From Kitasatospora sp. NBC_00374 (GTDB lineage Bacteria > Actinomycetota > Actinomycetes > Streptomycetales > Streptomycetaceae), in the NCBI RefSeq assembly GCF_041434935.1, contig NZ_CP107964.1:8663001-8727000 (forward strand): DNA of 64,000 nt. The letters are read 5' to 3'. A model generated the notes under the pieces. The model searched no databases. It was not told the DNA's origin and saw only the letters and a program-made list of their open reading frames with translations. A program made the position numbers and the translations under genes. How positions within the stretch are numbered: the first letter of the stretch is position 1; each line of letters begins with the position of its first letter. This document shows, piece by piece, positions 1-7,501 of this stretch.

Positions 1-332
1 GCGGTCTTCGCCCGCCTCGCCCAGCGCGTCAACTGGTCCCGCTCGGCCTCGCTGAGGACCAGGTCGGCCTTCGGCCGGCCGATGCGGCCCGCATCCTGCA
101 GGCCGGTCAGCCCCTCGGCCGCGAACTTGCCGCGCCACTTGCGCACCGTCTTGTCCTGGACGCCAACGAGCTTCGCGGCAGCGGCATTCGACATACCGTC
201 AGCACACGCCAGGATGATCCGGGCCCGCTCAGCGGCTCTTCGGTCCCAGGACTCCGCCCGACGCAGCAACTCGGCACGCTCGTCGTCAGACAGCGCGATC
301 GACACGGCAGAAGGCCCAGGATGCGACACCAT
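1..332 (-). CDS. IS630-family transposase, N-terminal part (cut by window edge)
   Basis: Reading leftward from an ATG at 332, the frame is open to the window edge (about 110 codons). It shows a helix-turn-helix of the kind that opens IS630/winged-helix transposases: ERAELLRRAESWDRRAAERA, then a second helix pair with NAAAAKLVGV and KTVRKWRGKFAAEGLTGL, then GRIGRPK. This part binds the element ends. The DDE catalytic domain must lie outside the window. A short inverted repeat (AGGGTA/TACCCT, 335-352) sits just upstream of the start. Family assignment rests on the HTH pattern only. Confidence 0.75.
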   Translation of the reverse strand, partial: MVSHPGPSAVSIALSDDERAELLRRAESWDRRAAERARIILACADGMSNAAAAKLVGVQDKTVRKWRGKFAAEGLTGLQDAGRIGRPKADLVLSEAERDQLTRWARRAKT

Positions 333-359
333 AAAAGGGTATCAACTTACCCTCGTGAT

Positions 360-827
360 TTATGGCGCATCACAGTAGCTGTCCGGGGTCTTGTCGTACC
401 GGGTGGCGATACCTCGCCAGGCCTTGAGCTTGTTGATCAGGCGCTCGACGGTGTTCCGTTCCTTGTAGAGCTCGGCGTCGTGGCTGACGGGTCGGCCGCC
501 CTTGGAGCCCCTGTTCTTCCGGTTGGCGGCCTGGTCCCTCTTCTCCGGGATGACCGCCTTGATGCGGCGTTTGCGCAGGTAGGTGCGGTTGCCGCGGGAC
601 GAGTAGGCCTTGTCTCCGGCGACCGCGTCGGGTCGGGTCCGTGGACGACCGACCGGTCCCCGGACCCGGACCTTCTTCAGCACAGGGATGAACTGCGGGC
701 TGTCGGCGGCCTGTCCGGCGGTCAGAATGAATGCCAGCGGGCGACACTTCCGGTCGCCGGCGACGTGAACCTTGCTGGTCTGCCCGCCCCGCGAGCGTCC
801 GAGCAGGGCGGCCTTCAGTCGCAGCTT
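360..827 (-). CDS. IS5-family transposase, downstream frame (ORF B)
   Basis: This is the C-terminal half of the transposase begun at 1312, read in the -1 frame. It contains LLGRSRGGQTSKVHVAGD, the second catalytic aspartate region (VAGDKAYSSRGN), RRIKAVIPEKRDQ, and the catalytic glutamate in ERNTVERLINKLKAWRGIAT. It ends in DKTPDSYCDAP at TAA 360-362. A pseudo-symmetric sequence (CTGTCCGGGGTCTTGTCG, about 379-396) within the last codons resembles the region just upstream of ORF A and may be the terminal repeat, though the match is weak. Together the two frames give a normal-length transposase (about 320 aa). Confidence 0.75.
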   Translation of the reverse strand, partial: KLRLKAALLGRSRGGQTSKVHVAGDRKCRPLAFILTAGQAADSPQFIPVLKKVRVRGPVGRPRTRPDAVAGDKAYSSRGNRTYLRKRRIKAVIPEKRDQAANRKNRGSKGGRPVSHDAELYKERNTVERLINKLKAWRGIATRYDKTPDSYCDAP

Positions 828-1312
828 TCGTCGACGCCGGATGTGTCGTCGCTCCTCCCGATCGGGGTCCGCTTCGGCTCCCCGCCCGGTTTGTTCTTCG
901 AGGCCGCCCCCTTTGACCTGGCCTTCTCCTCCTCGGCGGCAGCCTCTTCCAAGGCGGTGAGCACGTCCTCGCTCAGGTGCATCCCGGCGGCGTCGTGGTG
1001 AGCGCGCGCGGTGGTGGAGTCGATGCTGACCAGGGACAGGTCCACCACGCCCCGTTTCGCGGCTTCCGCGATCAGGCCCTCCAGCAGGGCCTCGAACACG
1101 CCGGCGTTCCGCCATTGCCGGAAGCGATTGGAGACGGTCGACCAGGCGCCGAACTCCTGCGGCATCTCCCGCCACTGCCCGCCCGTCTTGAACCGCCAGA
1201 TCACGCCCTCGAACTGCTCGCGCAGCCGCTCGGGGTACGGGCCGTACTCACCAATCGGCAGGTACGGCCCGATGAACTCCCACTCTTCGTCAGTCAGTTG
1301 CACTCGCGTCAC
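815..1312 (-). CDS. IS5-family transposase, upstream frame (ORF A)
   Basis: This 165-aa frame is the N-terminal half of an IS5-family DDE transposase. It has the entry domain (LTDEEWEFIGPYLP, then WRFKTGGQWREMP and WSTVSNRFRQW) and the first catalytic aspartate in VSIDSTTARAHHDAAG. It stops at TGA just before the conserved GRSRGG block, which continues in the -1 frame (see 360-827). At the crossover the mRNA reads GAAAGC, a plausible A-rich slip site at 825-829. A two-frame layout joined by -1 slippage is common in this family, so the element may be functional rather than broken. No convincing target duplication was found. Confidence 0.8.
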   Translation of the reverse strand: MTRVQLTDEEWEFIGPYLPIGEYGPYPERLREQFEGVIWRFKTGGQWREMPQEFGAWSTVSNRFRQWRNAGVFEALLEGLIAEAAKRGVVDLSLVSIDSTTARAHHDAAGMHLSEDVLTALEEAAAEEEKARSKGAASKNKPGGEPKRTPIGRSDDTSGVDESCD

Positions 1313-1419
1313 GCAAGACGATCTACCGGATCAGGCCTCGGAGCGAGGGCAAATCCCACAGATTGATCAAGACTCGATACGCGCCCTAGAACGCGAGTCC
1401 GAATGCTTTCGATGTTCAG

Positions 1420-2004
1420 TCAGCAGAAGGTGAAGCGTTCGGCGGCTTCGGCGGGGGTGACCCCTTGTCTGCGCCCGGGGACATCGTGGACGGCTGCTGC
1501 ACCCTCGGAGCGCAGTTGGCCGGCACTGGCGTCCCTCGTCATGATCGCGGCGTAAGCGCGAACATCCGCGGCAGTGACATCTGGGCGCCCCCGCTCGACA
1601 TGCTGCTGCAGGAGGTCGGTGACTTCATCGGTGAATCGCAGCATGGTCACCGGGGCATTGAAGCGCCTGGCGATGGTGAGGAGTCGTGCGCGGGCCTGCG
1701 GGGTGACATTCGTCGATTCGGCGACTGCACTTCGTCCTGCGGCGAGCCTGGCAATGATCCTGCGGTCACGTTCCTCGAAGATGCGGGCGTCCACCGCATC
1801 GGAGTCCGCTTCAGCGGGCGGGTCGCCGAAGAGCTCCGCGCGGATCTCGTCGCTGGACACCACGGTTTCGGCATCGATCTGCCGCCGCGCGATCAGTGCC
1901 CGGACAAAGCTGGTCTTGCCCGAGGCCGGTGCTCCGACGAGGACGACGAGTCCCACCGGTACCCGGATCAGCCCGATGCCGGCATGCGCGGGAGCGTCGG
2001 TCAC
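1420..2004 (-). CDS. P-loop kinase / AAA ATP-binding protein
   Basis: This 194-aa protein begins at a GTG overlapping the stop of the upstream truncated hydrolase (GTGA). A Walker A motif, LVGAPASGKTSF, lies at residues 22-33. An SSDEIRAELFGD segment resembles the D/SS-D substrate loop of polynucleotide-kinase-like and zeta-like P-loop kinases. A lid region has ERDRRIIARLAAGRSAVAEST and an arginine-rich helix. It probably phosphorylates a small or nucleic-acid substrate in the cytoplasm; the substrate cannot be read from sequence. The open frame extends about 20 codons upstream of the GTG without a standard start, so the true N-terminus is uncertain. Confidence 0.7.
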   Translation of the reverse strand: MTDAPAHAGIGLIRVPVGLVVLVGAPASGKTSFVRALIARRQIDAETVVSSDEIRAELFGDPPAEADSDAVDARIFEERDRRIIARLAAGRSAVAESTNVTPQARARLLTIARRFNAPVTMLRFTDEVTDLLQQHVERGRPDVTAADVRAYAAIMTRDASAGQLRSEGAAAVHDVPGRRQGVTPAEAAERFTFC

Positions 2005-2303
2005 GGTGCGGGAGCTGTCGAGGTAGAGGCCGCCGGCGCAGTCCAGGGCCTCGTCACCGAGGCGATCGTCAACTCCGATTCACGCCCGCCGCTGGTCCCG
2101 TGGGCCCGCAGGTCGAACCGCAGGCTCGTCACCCCCGAGGCGGCCAGGCCGGCGGCCAGGCGTGTGAAGAAGCCGCCCTCCTCCCGGGTCACCCCCGACC
2201 CGTGGACCAGCACCGCCAGCCCGCCCGGCGTCTCCGCCGGGCAGACCGAGCCGAACAGCGCAGTGCCGTCCAGGGACTGAAACGCCGTCTCGTGATCGAC
2301 CAT
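2001..2303 (-). pseudogene. Alpha/beta hydrolase, truncated after the N-terminal third
   Basis: From ATG 2303 (MVDHETAFQSLDG) the frame encodes the opening of an alpha/beta hydrolase. It has an oxyanion-hole motif (VLVHGSGVTREEGGFFTRLA) and then SGVTSLRFDLRAHGTSGG, the strand and loop that precede the cap. After about residue 83 the homology stops and the frame runs into low-complexity residues before TGA at 2001. The nucleophile GxSxG, the acid and the histidine are all absent. The last 4 bases overlap the start of the kinase. Most likely a deletion joined a hydrolase head to the region in front of the kinase. Confidence 0.65.
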
Positions 2304-2685
2304 AAGCAGATCGTAGCCATTTTCACGGGGCTCAATCCCGCTCACGTGGCTCGATCCCCATCTCGTCACACAGCTCTGCAACGGCTGGCGTTGCCGCCGC
2401 CGTCGGCATCCGGCCCGCCTGCGTGCATCGGCGAGTGATCGTCGCAGTTCAGCTGCGGGGGCTCCGGACCGGCAGGCCGGGCCGGGTCGGTCTGCCGTGT
2501 TGTGCCGTGCAGGCCGCCTGGCGTGGCTTCCGGTGGGCCGGTTCAGGTGACCGAAACGCCGCGGGGGTGGCTACCGACAGATTGGCCCGGGCCCGGGAAG
2601 TTCGGTAGTCACGATGATCTTGCTCTGTTGAACTTGAACCAGGCCCGCCGGAGACCCGGCGAAGCCTTGACAGACTGGAGACATC
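2304..2685. other. Intergenic, no gene recognised
   Basis: This lies between the divergent hydrolase remnant and the small secreted-type ORF. Open frames occur on both strands, but none shows family motifs or a good start. Near 2670 a CTTGACA-like hexamer precedes the 2686 start and could be a -35 element; no clear -10 was recognised. Confidence 0.4.
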
Positions 2686-2901
2686 GTGAATTCCCGTAGT
2701 GAGCAGCCCATCGTCACGCCCACCCCGCAGGCTCGCCGGATCTCGCGCTCGTCGCGCGCCGGGCTCATGGCGGCCTGCGGCGCCCTCGCCTTCCTCGGCA
2801 GCATCGCTGCCGCCACCGCGCATGAGGCCGGAAAGGGCGCGGATGACCGGAACACCGGCGGAGTCTCGACCCTCGCCCAGGGATGGAAGGGGCGTTACTG
2901 A
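2686..2901 (+). CDS. Small putative exported protein
   Basis: A 71-aa frame starts at GTG 2686, preceded by GGAGA at about 2672. Residues 17-47 look like a signal peptide: RRISRSSR, a hydrophobic stretch GLMAACGALAFLGSIAAATA, and a possible cleavage after ATA. The mature part would be only about 25 residues, polar, ending GWKGRY. No family was recognised. It could be a small secreted peptide or the surviving 5' end of a longer secreted protein gene, since nothing coding follows for about 500 bases. Confidence 0.4.
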   Translation: MNSRSEQPIVTPTPQARRISRSSRAGLMAACGALAFLGSIAAATAHEAGKGADDRNTGGVSTLAQGWKGRY

Positions 2902-3399
2902 TCTTGGGGCGCTTGACCCGAGACGCCGCTGCAGGAGCTTCCACCGCCAGCGGCTTCCGGGCGCCGCTGCCGCACCCGGTGCCGGACCGGCCGGGGCGCA
3001 GCGGCTGAACAGGCAGCCGCCGGCGGCCGATGGAACGACGGCCACTCCCGACGGCCGTGAGACGAAGACCCTCCACCCCCCCCCGGGGCGCCGGCGTTCG
3101 ATGCGTTCCTCGTCCGGCAGACGGGGGTCGTCACCGCCCGGCTGCGCCATCGGCCCGGACGGTTGGCTCTTCCGGGAGGCGACCTACGCGCTCGCCTGGT
3201 CCAGGTCGCCCTGGACCGGCGGCTCGCCTGAACCACGTCCCGGGGCCGGCCCTCTGCGGGCCCGCCCCGGGTTGCACGTCGGCGCCACTGCAGGTGGCAC
3301 CCGGATGCTGTTGGCTGGCGGGTGGTTCGGCCCTGCGGGGCTGTTGGGTTGTGTGCGTCCGGCTGTGCCGGCCGACCCAGATGACCTGGAAGGGCGGTC
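2902..3399. other. Intergenic, no gene recognised
   Basis: About 500 bases of GC-rich sequence with Arg/Pro/Gly-rich open frames on both strands, typical of non-coding high-GC DNA. A C10 run lies at about 3075-3084. No start/RBS pair or recognisable motif was seen. Confidence 0.4.
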
Positions 3400-4317
3400 T
3401 TATCCGACCAGGCGGCGGCGCCAGTCCAGGGGGGTGATGGTGATGGCCTGGCCGGGGTCGTGGTCCCAGTCGGTACGGAGGCCGGCTGCTTCGAGGGCGG
3501 CCACGACCTCGTGGCCGATGGCTGTGGTGGTTGCGGGCGAGCCGTCGAAGCCGCCGTAGAGGAGCGTCAGGCCGTGGCCGGCCGCGGCGGAGTCCGTGCA
3601 CTGGGTGTGGAAGTAGACGAAGCCGCGGGTGTCGGGGCCGCCTTCGCCGCCGATCTCGGACTGGCCGCAGCTGCGGCAGCAGGCGAAGTGCTCGCGGGCG
3701 GTGATACCGGCCTCCTGCAGGGCGGTGAACGCGCGGGTGAGCCGCTCAGGGTCCGTCTCGCCCTGCCAGTCGGCCTGCTCCGCCAGGCGCTCCAGCCACA
3801 TCCGGTCGGCCAGTACCCGCGCCTGCTCGCGCGAAACGGGCCGGCGCTCCGCGGTGACCAGGTAGTCCTCGGCGAGCTCCGCCAGAGCGGCGCGGGTGAC
3901 GTAGCCGCCGGCCAGCGTCTCGCGGAGGCGCTGCTCCAACACCGCGCGGTCGTCGTCGTCCAGGTCGAGCGGTGGTACCTCGGGGGTGGGGCCCAGGTCC
4001 AGCAGCGACCAGGCCAGAGTGGTGTCCCAGCCGGGCGTCCGGGCGGCCCAGCCGGTCATTGCCGCGGTCACCGTCTCGGGACTGTCGACCATCACCTGGA
4101 AGTGCTGACCGGCGGGGCCGGTGCGGTGCTGCAGCGTGTAGTCCCCGCCGGCCTCGTGCCAGACCTGCGTGAAGACGTCGGGCAGATCGGGTATCCGCTG
4201 GACGACCAGGAAGCGGTCCCCGTCACCGCCGATCCGCCGGACGAGCCCGGCCAGTTCCTCGGCGGACACACCGACGTGCCGCTCCCCGTTCTCGGTCTCC
4301 ACCACGATCTTCAGCAT
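3400..4317 (-). CDS. DUF6891-type domain protein
   Basis: About 305 aa, taking the internal ATG at 4317 (MLKIVVETENGERHV); an upstream in-frame ATG at 4335 is possible. The first about 110 residues resemble an immunity/regulatory alpha-beta fold (VQRIPDLPDVFTQVWHEAG). The C-terminal half carries FACCRSCGQSEIG, RGFVYFHTQCTD, LTLLYGGFDG and TAIGHEVVAALEAAGL followed by ITITPLDWRRRL. That pattern is known from DUF6891 proteins of streptomycetes. The CCRSCG cysteines could bind metal. Function is unknown. It stands alone, convergent with the preceding small ORF. Confidence 0.75.
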   Translation of the reverse strand: MLKIVVETENGERHVGVSAEELAGLVRRIGGDGDRFLVVQRIPDLPDVFTQVWHEAGGDYTLQHRTGPAGQHFQVMVDSPETVTAAMTGWAARTPGWDTTLAWSLLDLGPTPEVPPLDLDDDDRAVLEQRLRETLAGGYVTRAALAELAEDYLVTAERRPVSREQARVLADRMWLERLAEQADWQGETDPERLTRAFTALQEAGITAREHFACCRSCGQSEIGGEGGPDTRGFVYFHTQCTDSAAAGHGLTLLYGGFDGSPATTTAIGHEVVAALEAAGLRTDWDHDPGQAITITPLDWRRRLVG

Positions 4318-4621
4318 CCGCAGACTCTGACACATCCCCCCGACAGCAGACCTTCCGGGACCGCGACCGCCCAGCGGCCCGCCCGCCCCGCTTCGGCGTC
4401 CGGTGGCGTCACCGTTGTGCCTGACGACCCGCCAGCAGAAACATCCTCGAAGCCCGGCGCCGCGCCCGGTTGCGCGAACCCGAGAGCCGGAGGTGCTCCT
4501 CCGCGAGCCAGGCCGTCACCTCATGAGGAGGTGCCAGTGAACCTGAGCAGCGGCACCGCCGCTTCCCGCATGCTCCGTCCGCTGCGGCCCAACACGGGCC
4601 GCACCGGCGAGGCGGAGTGGG

Positions 4622-4900
4622 TCAGCGGGCGAGGGTGACGGTGATGTCGTCGTCGGGGCAGCCGGTCGCGATGTCGGCGAGTGCCTGGTGCTCGCGGGCG
4701 TCGACGCTCAGGTGCCAGCGGGTCTTGATCGTGACCCAGTCGTTCAGGTAGGTGCAGCGGTTGGCGACGGCCGGGGACAGCCAGTCGGCCGGGTCCTTGT
4801 CGGCCTTGGAGCGGTTGGAGGCCGCGGTCACGGCGATCAGCGCGCGCTCCTCCTGGAGGTCGTTGGCGTAGGTCTGGCGCTCGGCCGCGGTCCAACGAGG
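4622..4900 (-). pseudogene. HNH-endonuclease-family protein, C-terminal fragment
   Basis: The last 92 codons (PRWTAAERQTYANDLQ, LIAVTAASNRSKADKDPADW, CTYLNDWVTIKTRWHLSVDA) match the C-terminus of the secreted DUF1524/HNH-type nucleases common in Streptomyces. These residues follow the HNH core and include the NRSKADKDP block. Upstream of about 4900 the frame stays open but loses all similarity. The H-N-H catalytic core and signal peptide are missing. This is a 5'-truncated remnant, probably left by a deletion joining it to the sequence at 4.9 kb. Confidence 0.65.
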
Positions 4901-5008
4901 CCCCGACTGGCGGGGAGCGTCATTCCAAGCAAGCGATATTCGGAGGGCTTCGGCGTCAAGGAGCCGTAGGGTCGGCGCGCCAAGACAGCCTGGTAGCAGG
5001 GGAGAAGC

Positions 5009-5518
5009 GTGCGGTCTGAGGAACATGCGGGGTGGGAGCGGGACTGCGCGGAGGTCGAGGGCCTGTTCATGGACCCGCCTCCGCTGCCGCGAGAGGTCCT
5101 GACGCTGCGCGGCTGCCCGCGCGAGAGCCTGCTGGTCCAGGCCGTGGCGGCCAGCGCCGAACCGGTGCGGCTGCTGGGGGACGGAATGCTCCCGATCGAG
5201 CCTGTGGATCCCTCGAACGACGGGCCGGCCCGCTTCTGGGACCTGGAGGACACGGCTGTTCTGGCCCAGTGGCCCACGCCGGGCGATCCCGGGCGCGTGG
5301 ACATCGTCGTGGGCACCGGCGTTAACCCTGTCCTTCCTGCGCCAGAAGCGAGACCAGGCCCGTCGACTCGCCAGGGTCGCACCGGTCGGCCTCGGCATGC
5401 CCGGCATCGCCCTGCGATCAGCCGGCAGGCCAGAATGAGGGCATGTAACCGCCTACAGGCGGTCATCGCCACTGGCTGCGTCAGTGGTAACCGGACCCCA
5501 CTTCGACCGTCTGGTTAG
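5009..5518 (+). CDS. Hypothetical protein, possibly a gene fragment
   Basis: This 169-aa frame opens at GTG 5009 behind a GGGGAGAA ribosome site. Residues 1-105 have ordinary protein composition (EVLTLRGCPRESLLVQAVAA, then LLGDGMLPIEPVDPS and FWDLEDTAVLAQWPTPGDPG). After about residue 108 the sequence turns Arg/Pro-rich and looks non-coding. I do not recognise the family. A real gene may have lost its 3' end here. Confidence 0.4.
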   Translation: MRSEEHAGWERDCAEVEGLFMDPPPLPREVLTLRGCPRESLLVQAVAASAEPVRLLGDGMLPIEPVDPSNDGPARFWDLEDTAVLAQWPTPGDPGRVDIVVGTGVNPVLPAPEARPGPSTRQGRTGRPRHARHRPAISRQARMRACNRLQAVIATGCVSGNRTPLRPSG

Positions 5519-5562
5519 CGCATATTCCGGACATACCACCGAAAGAAGTTGCTTGGTCAGGG

Positions 5563-6477
5563 TCAGGATGTTGCGATGAGGCGGCGCAGTGTGGCGTGGG
5601 CCGGCGGGCCCCAGGTGGGCTTGCCGCCGGGGCGGCCGTGGACGCCGGCGTCTCCGATGAGGATGCCGCCGAGGGCACGCATCGCGGCCCAGCCGCGGGC
5701 GCGGCGCAGAGTCGCGGCGTCAGCGGCCAGCTGGTAGGCATCGTGGAAGCGGGCGGCGGCGCCGTCCGGCAGCAGTGTCCAGGGCGCGGCAAGGTCGCAA
5801 GCGGGATCGCCTGCACAGAGTTCACCGAAGTCGATCACGCCGCAGAAGGTGCCGTCCGCGGTGAGGACGTTGGCCGGATGCAGGTCCCCGTGGATCCACA
5901 GCGCCGGGCCCTGCCAGTCGGGCGCGGCAGCGGCGTCGTCCCAGACCGCGCGGACGGCGTCCGGGTCGGGGATCAGCCCCAGCTCGGTGGCCGAGGCGAG
6001 CCCCTCGGCGAACCCCTCTGCGTGCTCGGCCAGCGGCCTCCCGCGGCCGAGACGGCTGGCCGGTGCTCCGTCTGGCGCGGGTTGATGAAGGGCAGTCAGG
6101 AAGGCGGCCAGGGTGTCGGCCGCCTCCTCCGCGCTGGTGACGGGGACTCGGTCAGCGGGATCGCCGGGCACCCAGGTGGTGACGATCCAGGGCCGAGGGA
6201 ACCGCTCAGAGGGCTCGCCGAGGCGTTGCGGGACGGGGATCGGCAGAGGAAGGTACGGGGCAAGAACGGGCAGCCAGGCGTGCTCTTTGCGCAGCAGCTC
6301 GTCCGCGGACTGCGTTGCCCAGGGCAGACGGATAGCGAGGTCGTCGCCGAGCCGCCACAGCTGGTTGTCCCAACCACGCGCGCCGAGGCTCACGGGGAGA
6401 TCGGCCAGGTCGGGGTGCTGGTCGCGCAGCAGATCCCGGGCCAACTCCGCTGTGATCTCTATCTCGGTATGGATCAT
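5563..6477 (-). CDS. Aminoglycoside phosphotransferase (APH)-like kinase
   Basis: A 304-aa protein with the eukaryotic-kinase-like APH fold. It has an N-lobe with GWDNQLWRLGDDLAIRLPW, then a hinge PWIVTTWVPGDPAD. The catalytic loop is LWIHGDLHPANVL (about residues 192-204; Asp196 is the catalytic base, Asn201 binds Mg). The activation-segment aspartate lies in GVIDFGELCAGDPACDLA. Length and motif spacing are complete, so it should be active. Members phosphorylate aminoglycosides, macrolides or metabolic alcohols; the substrate is not predictable. No partner gene is coupled to it. Confidence 0.9.
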   Translation of the reverse strand: MIHTEIEITAELARDLLRDQHPDLADLPVSLGARGWDNQLWRLGDDLAIRLPWATQSADELLRKEHAWLPVLAPYLPLPIPVPQRLGEPSERFPRPWIVTTWVPGDPADRVPVTSAEEAADTLAAFLTALHQPAPDGAPASRLGRGRPLAEHAEGFAEGLASATELGLIPDPDAVRAVWDDAAAAPDWQGPALWIHGDLHPANVLTADGTFCGVIDFGELCAGDPACDLAAPWTLLPDGAAARFHDAYQLAADAATLRRARGWAAMRALGGILIGDAGVHGRPGGKPTWGPPAHATLRRLIATS

Positions 6478-6705
6478 GCGGAGAAACGATACTCGGCCCG
6501 CGACGCGGCCATTCCTCCCTTTGACCTACAAAGCCAGCAGTCGGACTCGACCCGCAGACGACTGGCTTTCGCCCACGAACCGGTCAAGGCCCGACGAACG
6601 CACCACTTGACTTGGTGCAGAGAAGGAAGCGCCACCAGCGCAGAAGATCCATCCCATACGAGCGAATGGTCGTTGGCGGGCTCGCGGCGGCCTGAAGTTC
6701 GGCGA

Positions 6706-7325
6706 AGGCAGAAGGGGGTAGCCGAACTCCAGGACCTGGCCGACCCGTTTCGGGTAGCGCCAGGTGACCTGCGCGTCGTCGGGCGCGTGCAGATACGTGC
6801 CGTCCAGCGCCACTGTGCGCAGGCCCCGGTAGAAGGAGCCTGCCTGGCCGCGGTCGGCGACCGGCCCGGCCCGGGTCTCGAAGAGCCGTCGCAGTGGAGC
6901 GGTTCCGACGCGGCGTCTGGCCCGCGCGAGCGAGGGCGCGGCCGGGCGGACCGGGGCGAGCGTGTCCAGGGCCGCGGTGAGCTTGCCCCACACGGGCCAA
7001 GTAGGAGCAGTCCTCGAACAGAGCCAGGGCAAGGACGAAGTACACCGGCACCCGTGACGGCAGCAGCCGCAGCCGCCTCTCCCGCGCCCCGGTCTCCTCC
7101 AGCAGCGCGTCGACCAGCTCGAAGTCCACGACCTGCGTCAGCTCGCCGAGATGTCCCGGCGCGAACACGCCCCCGGCCACGGACACCTCACGCGTGATGA
7201 CAGACTTCTCCTGCAACGGGACCCCCGACGATCTTCTTGCTCGACACAAGTTGATCTATCAGGGGTCCCGTTCTCGCTGATCAGCGGCTTGACGAGCCAC
7301 CATCCAGCCAAACACAACGGCGTTG
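6706..7325 (-). mobile_element. Truncated, frameshifted IS4-family copy
   Basis: The leftmost about 620 bp of the same element that is intact at 37981-39528, here inverted. The terminal repeat AACACAACGGCGTTG ends at 7325, and a leader with GGGTCCCGTT motifs follows. The transposase opens with QEKSVITREVSVAGGVFAPG. A frameshift after LFEDCSYLA (about 7000) moves the reading to the frame containing GKLTAALDTLAPVRPA, RGLRTVALDGTYLHAPD and FGYPLL. Homology stops at about 6706. Catalytic residues beyond the first Asp are missing. It is a dead copy whose intact inverted-repeat end faces the secretion island. Confidence 0.8.
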
Positions 7326-7501
7326 GAATCGGCACGGTGATTTGATCTTCTATGAGCGGCGGCCTGACGGACGGTCAGCCCGCCGGGCCCGCACCGGGCG
7401 GCCGGCTTCCGGCCGGCCGGGCAGCGGCCGGTGGGCGATCGGGCAGCGGCGGCCCCGGGGGCCGTCCGACCGCCCCCGGCAGGCCTAGCCTCCACGGAGT
7501 G

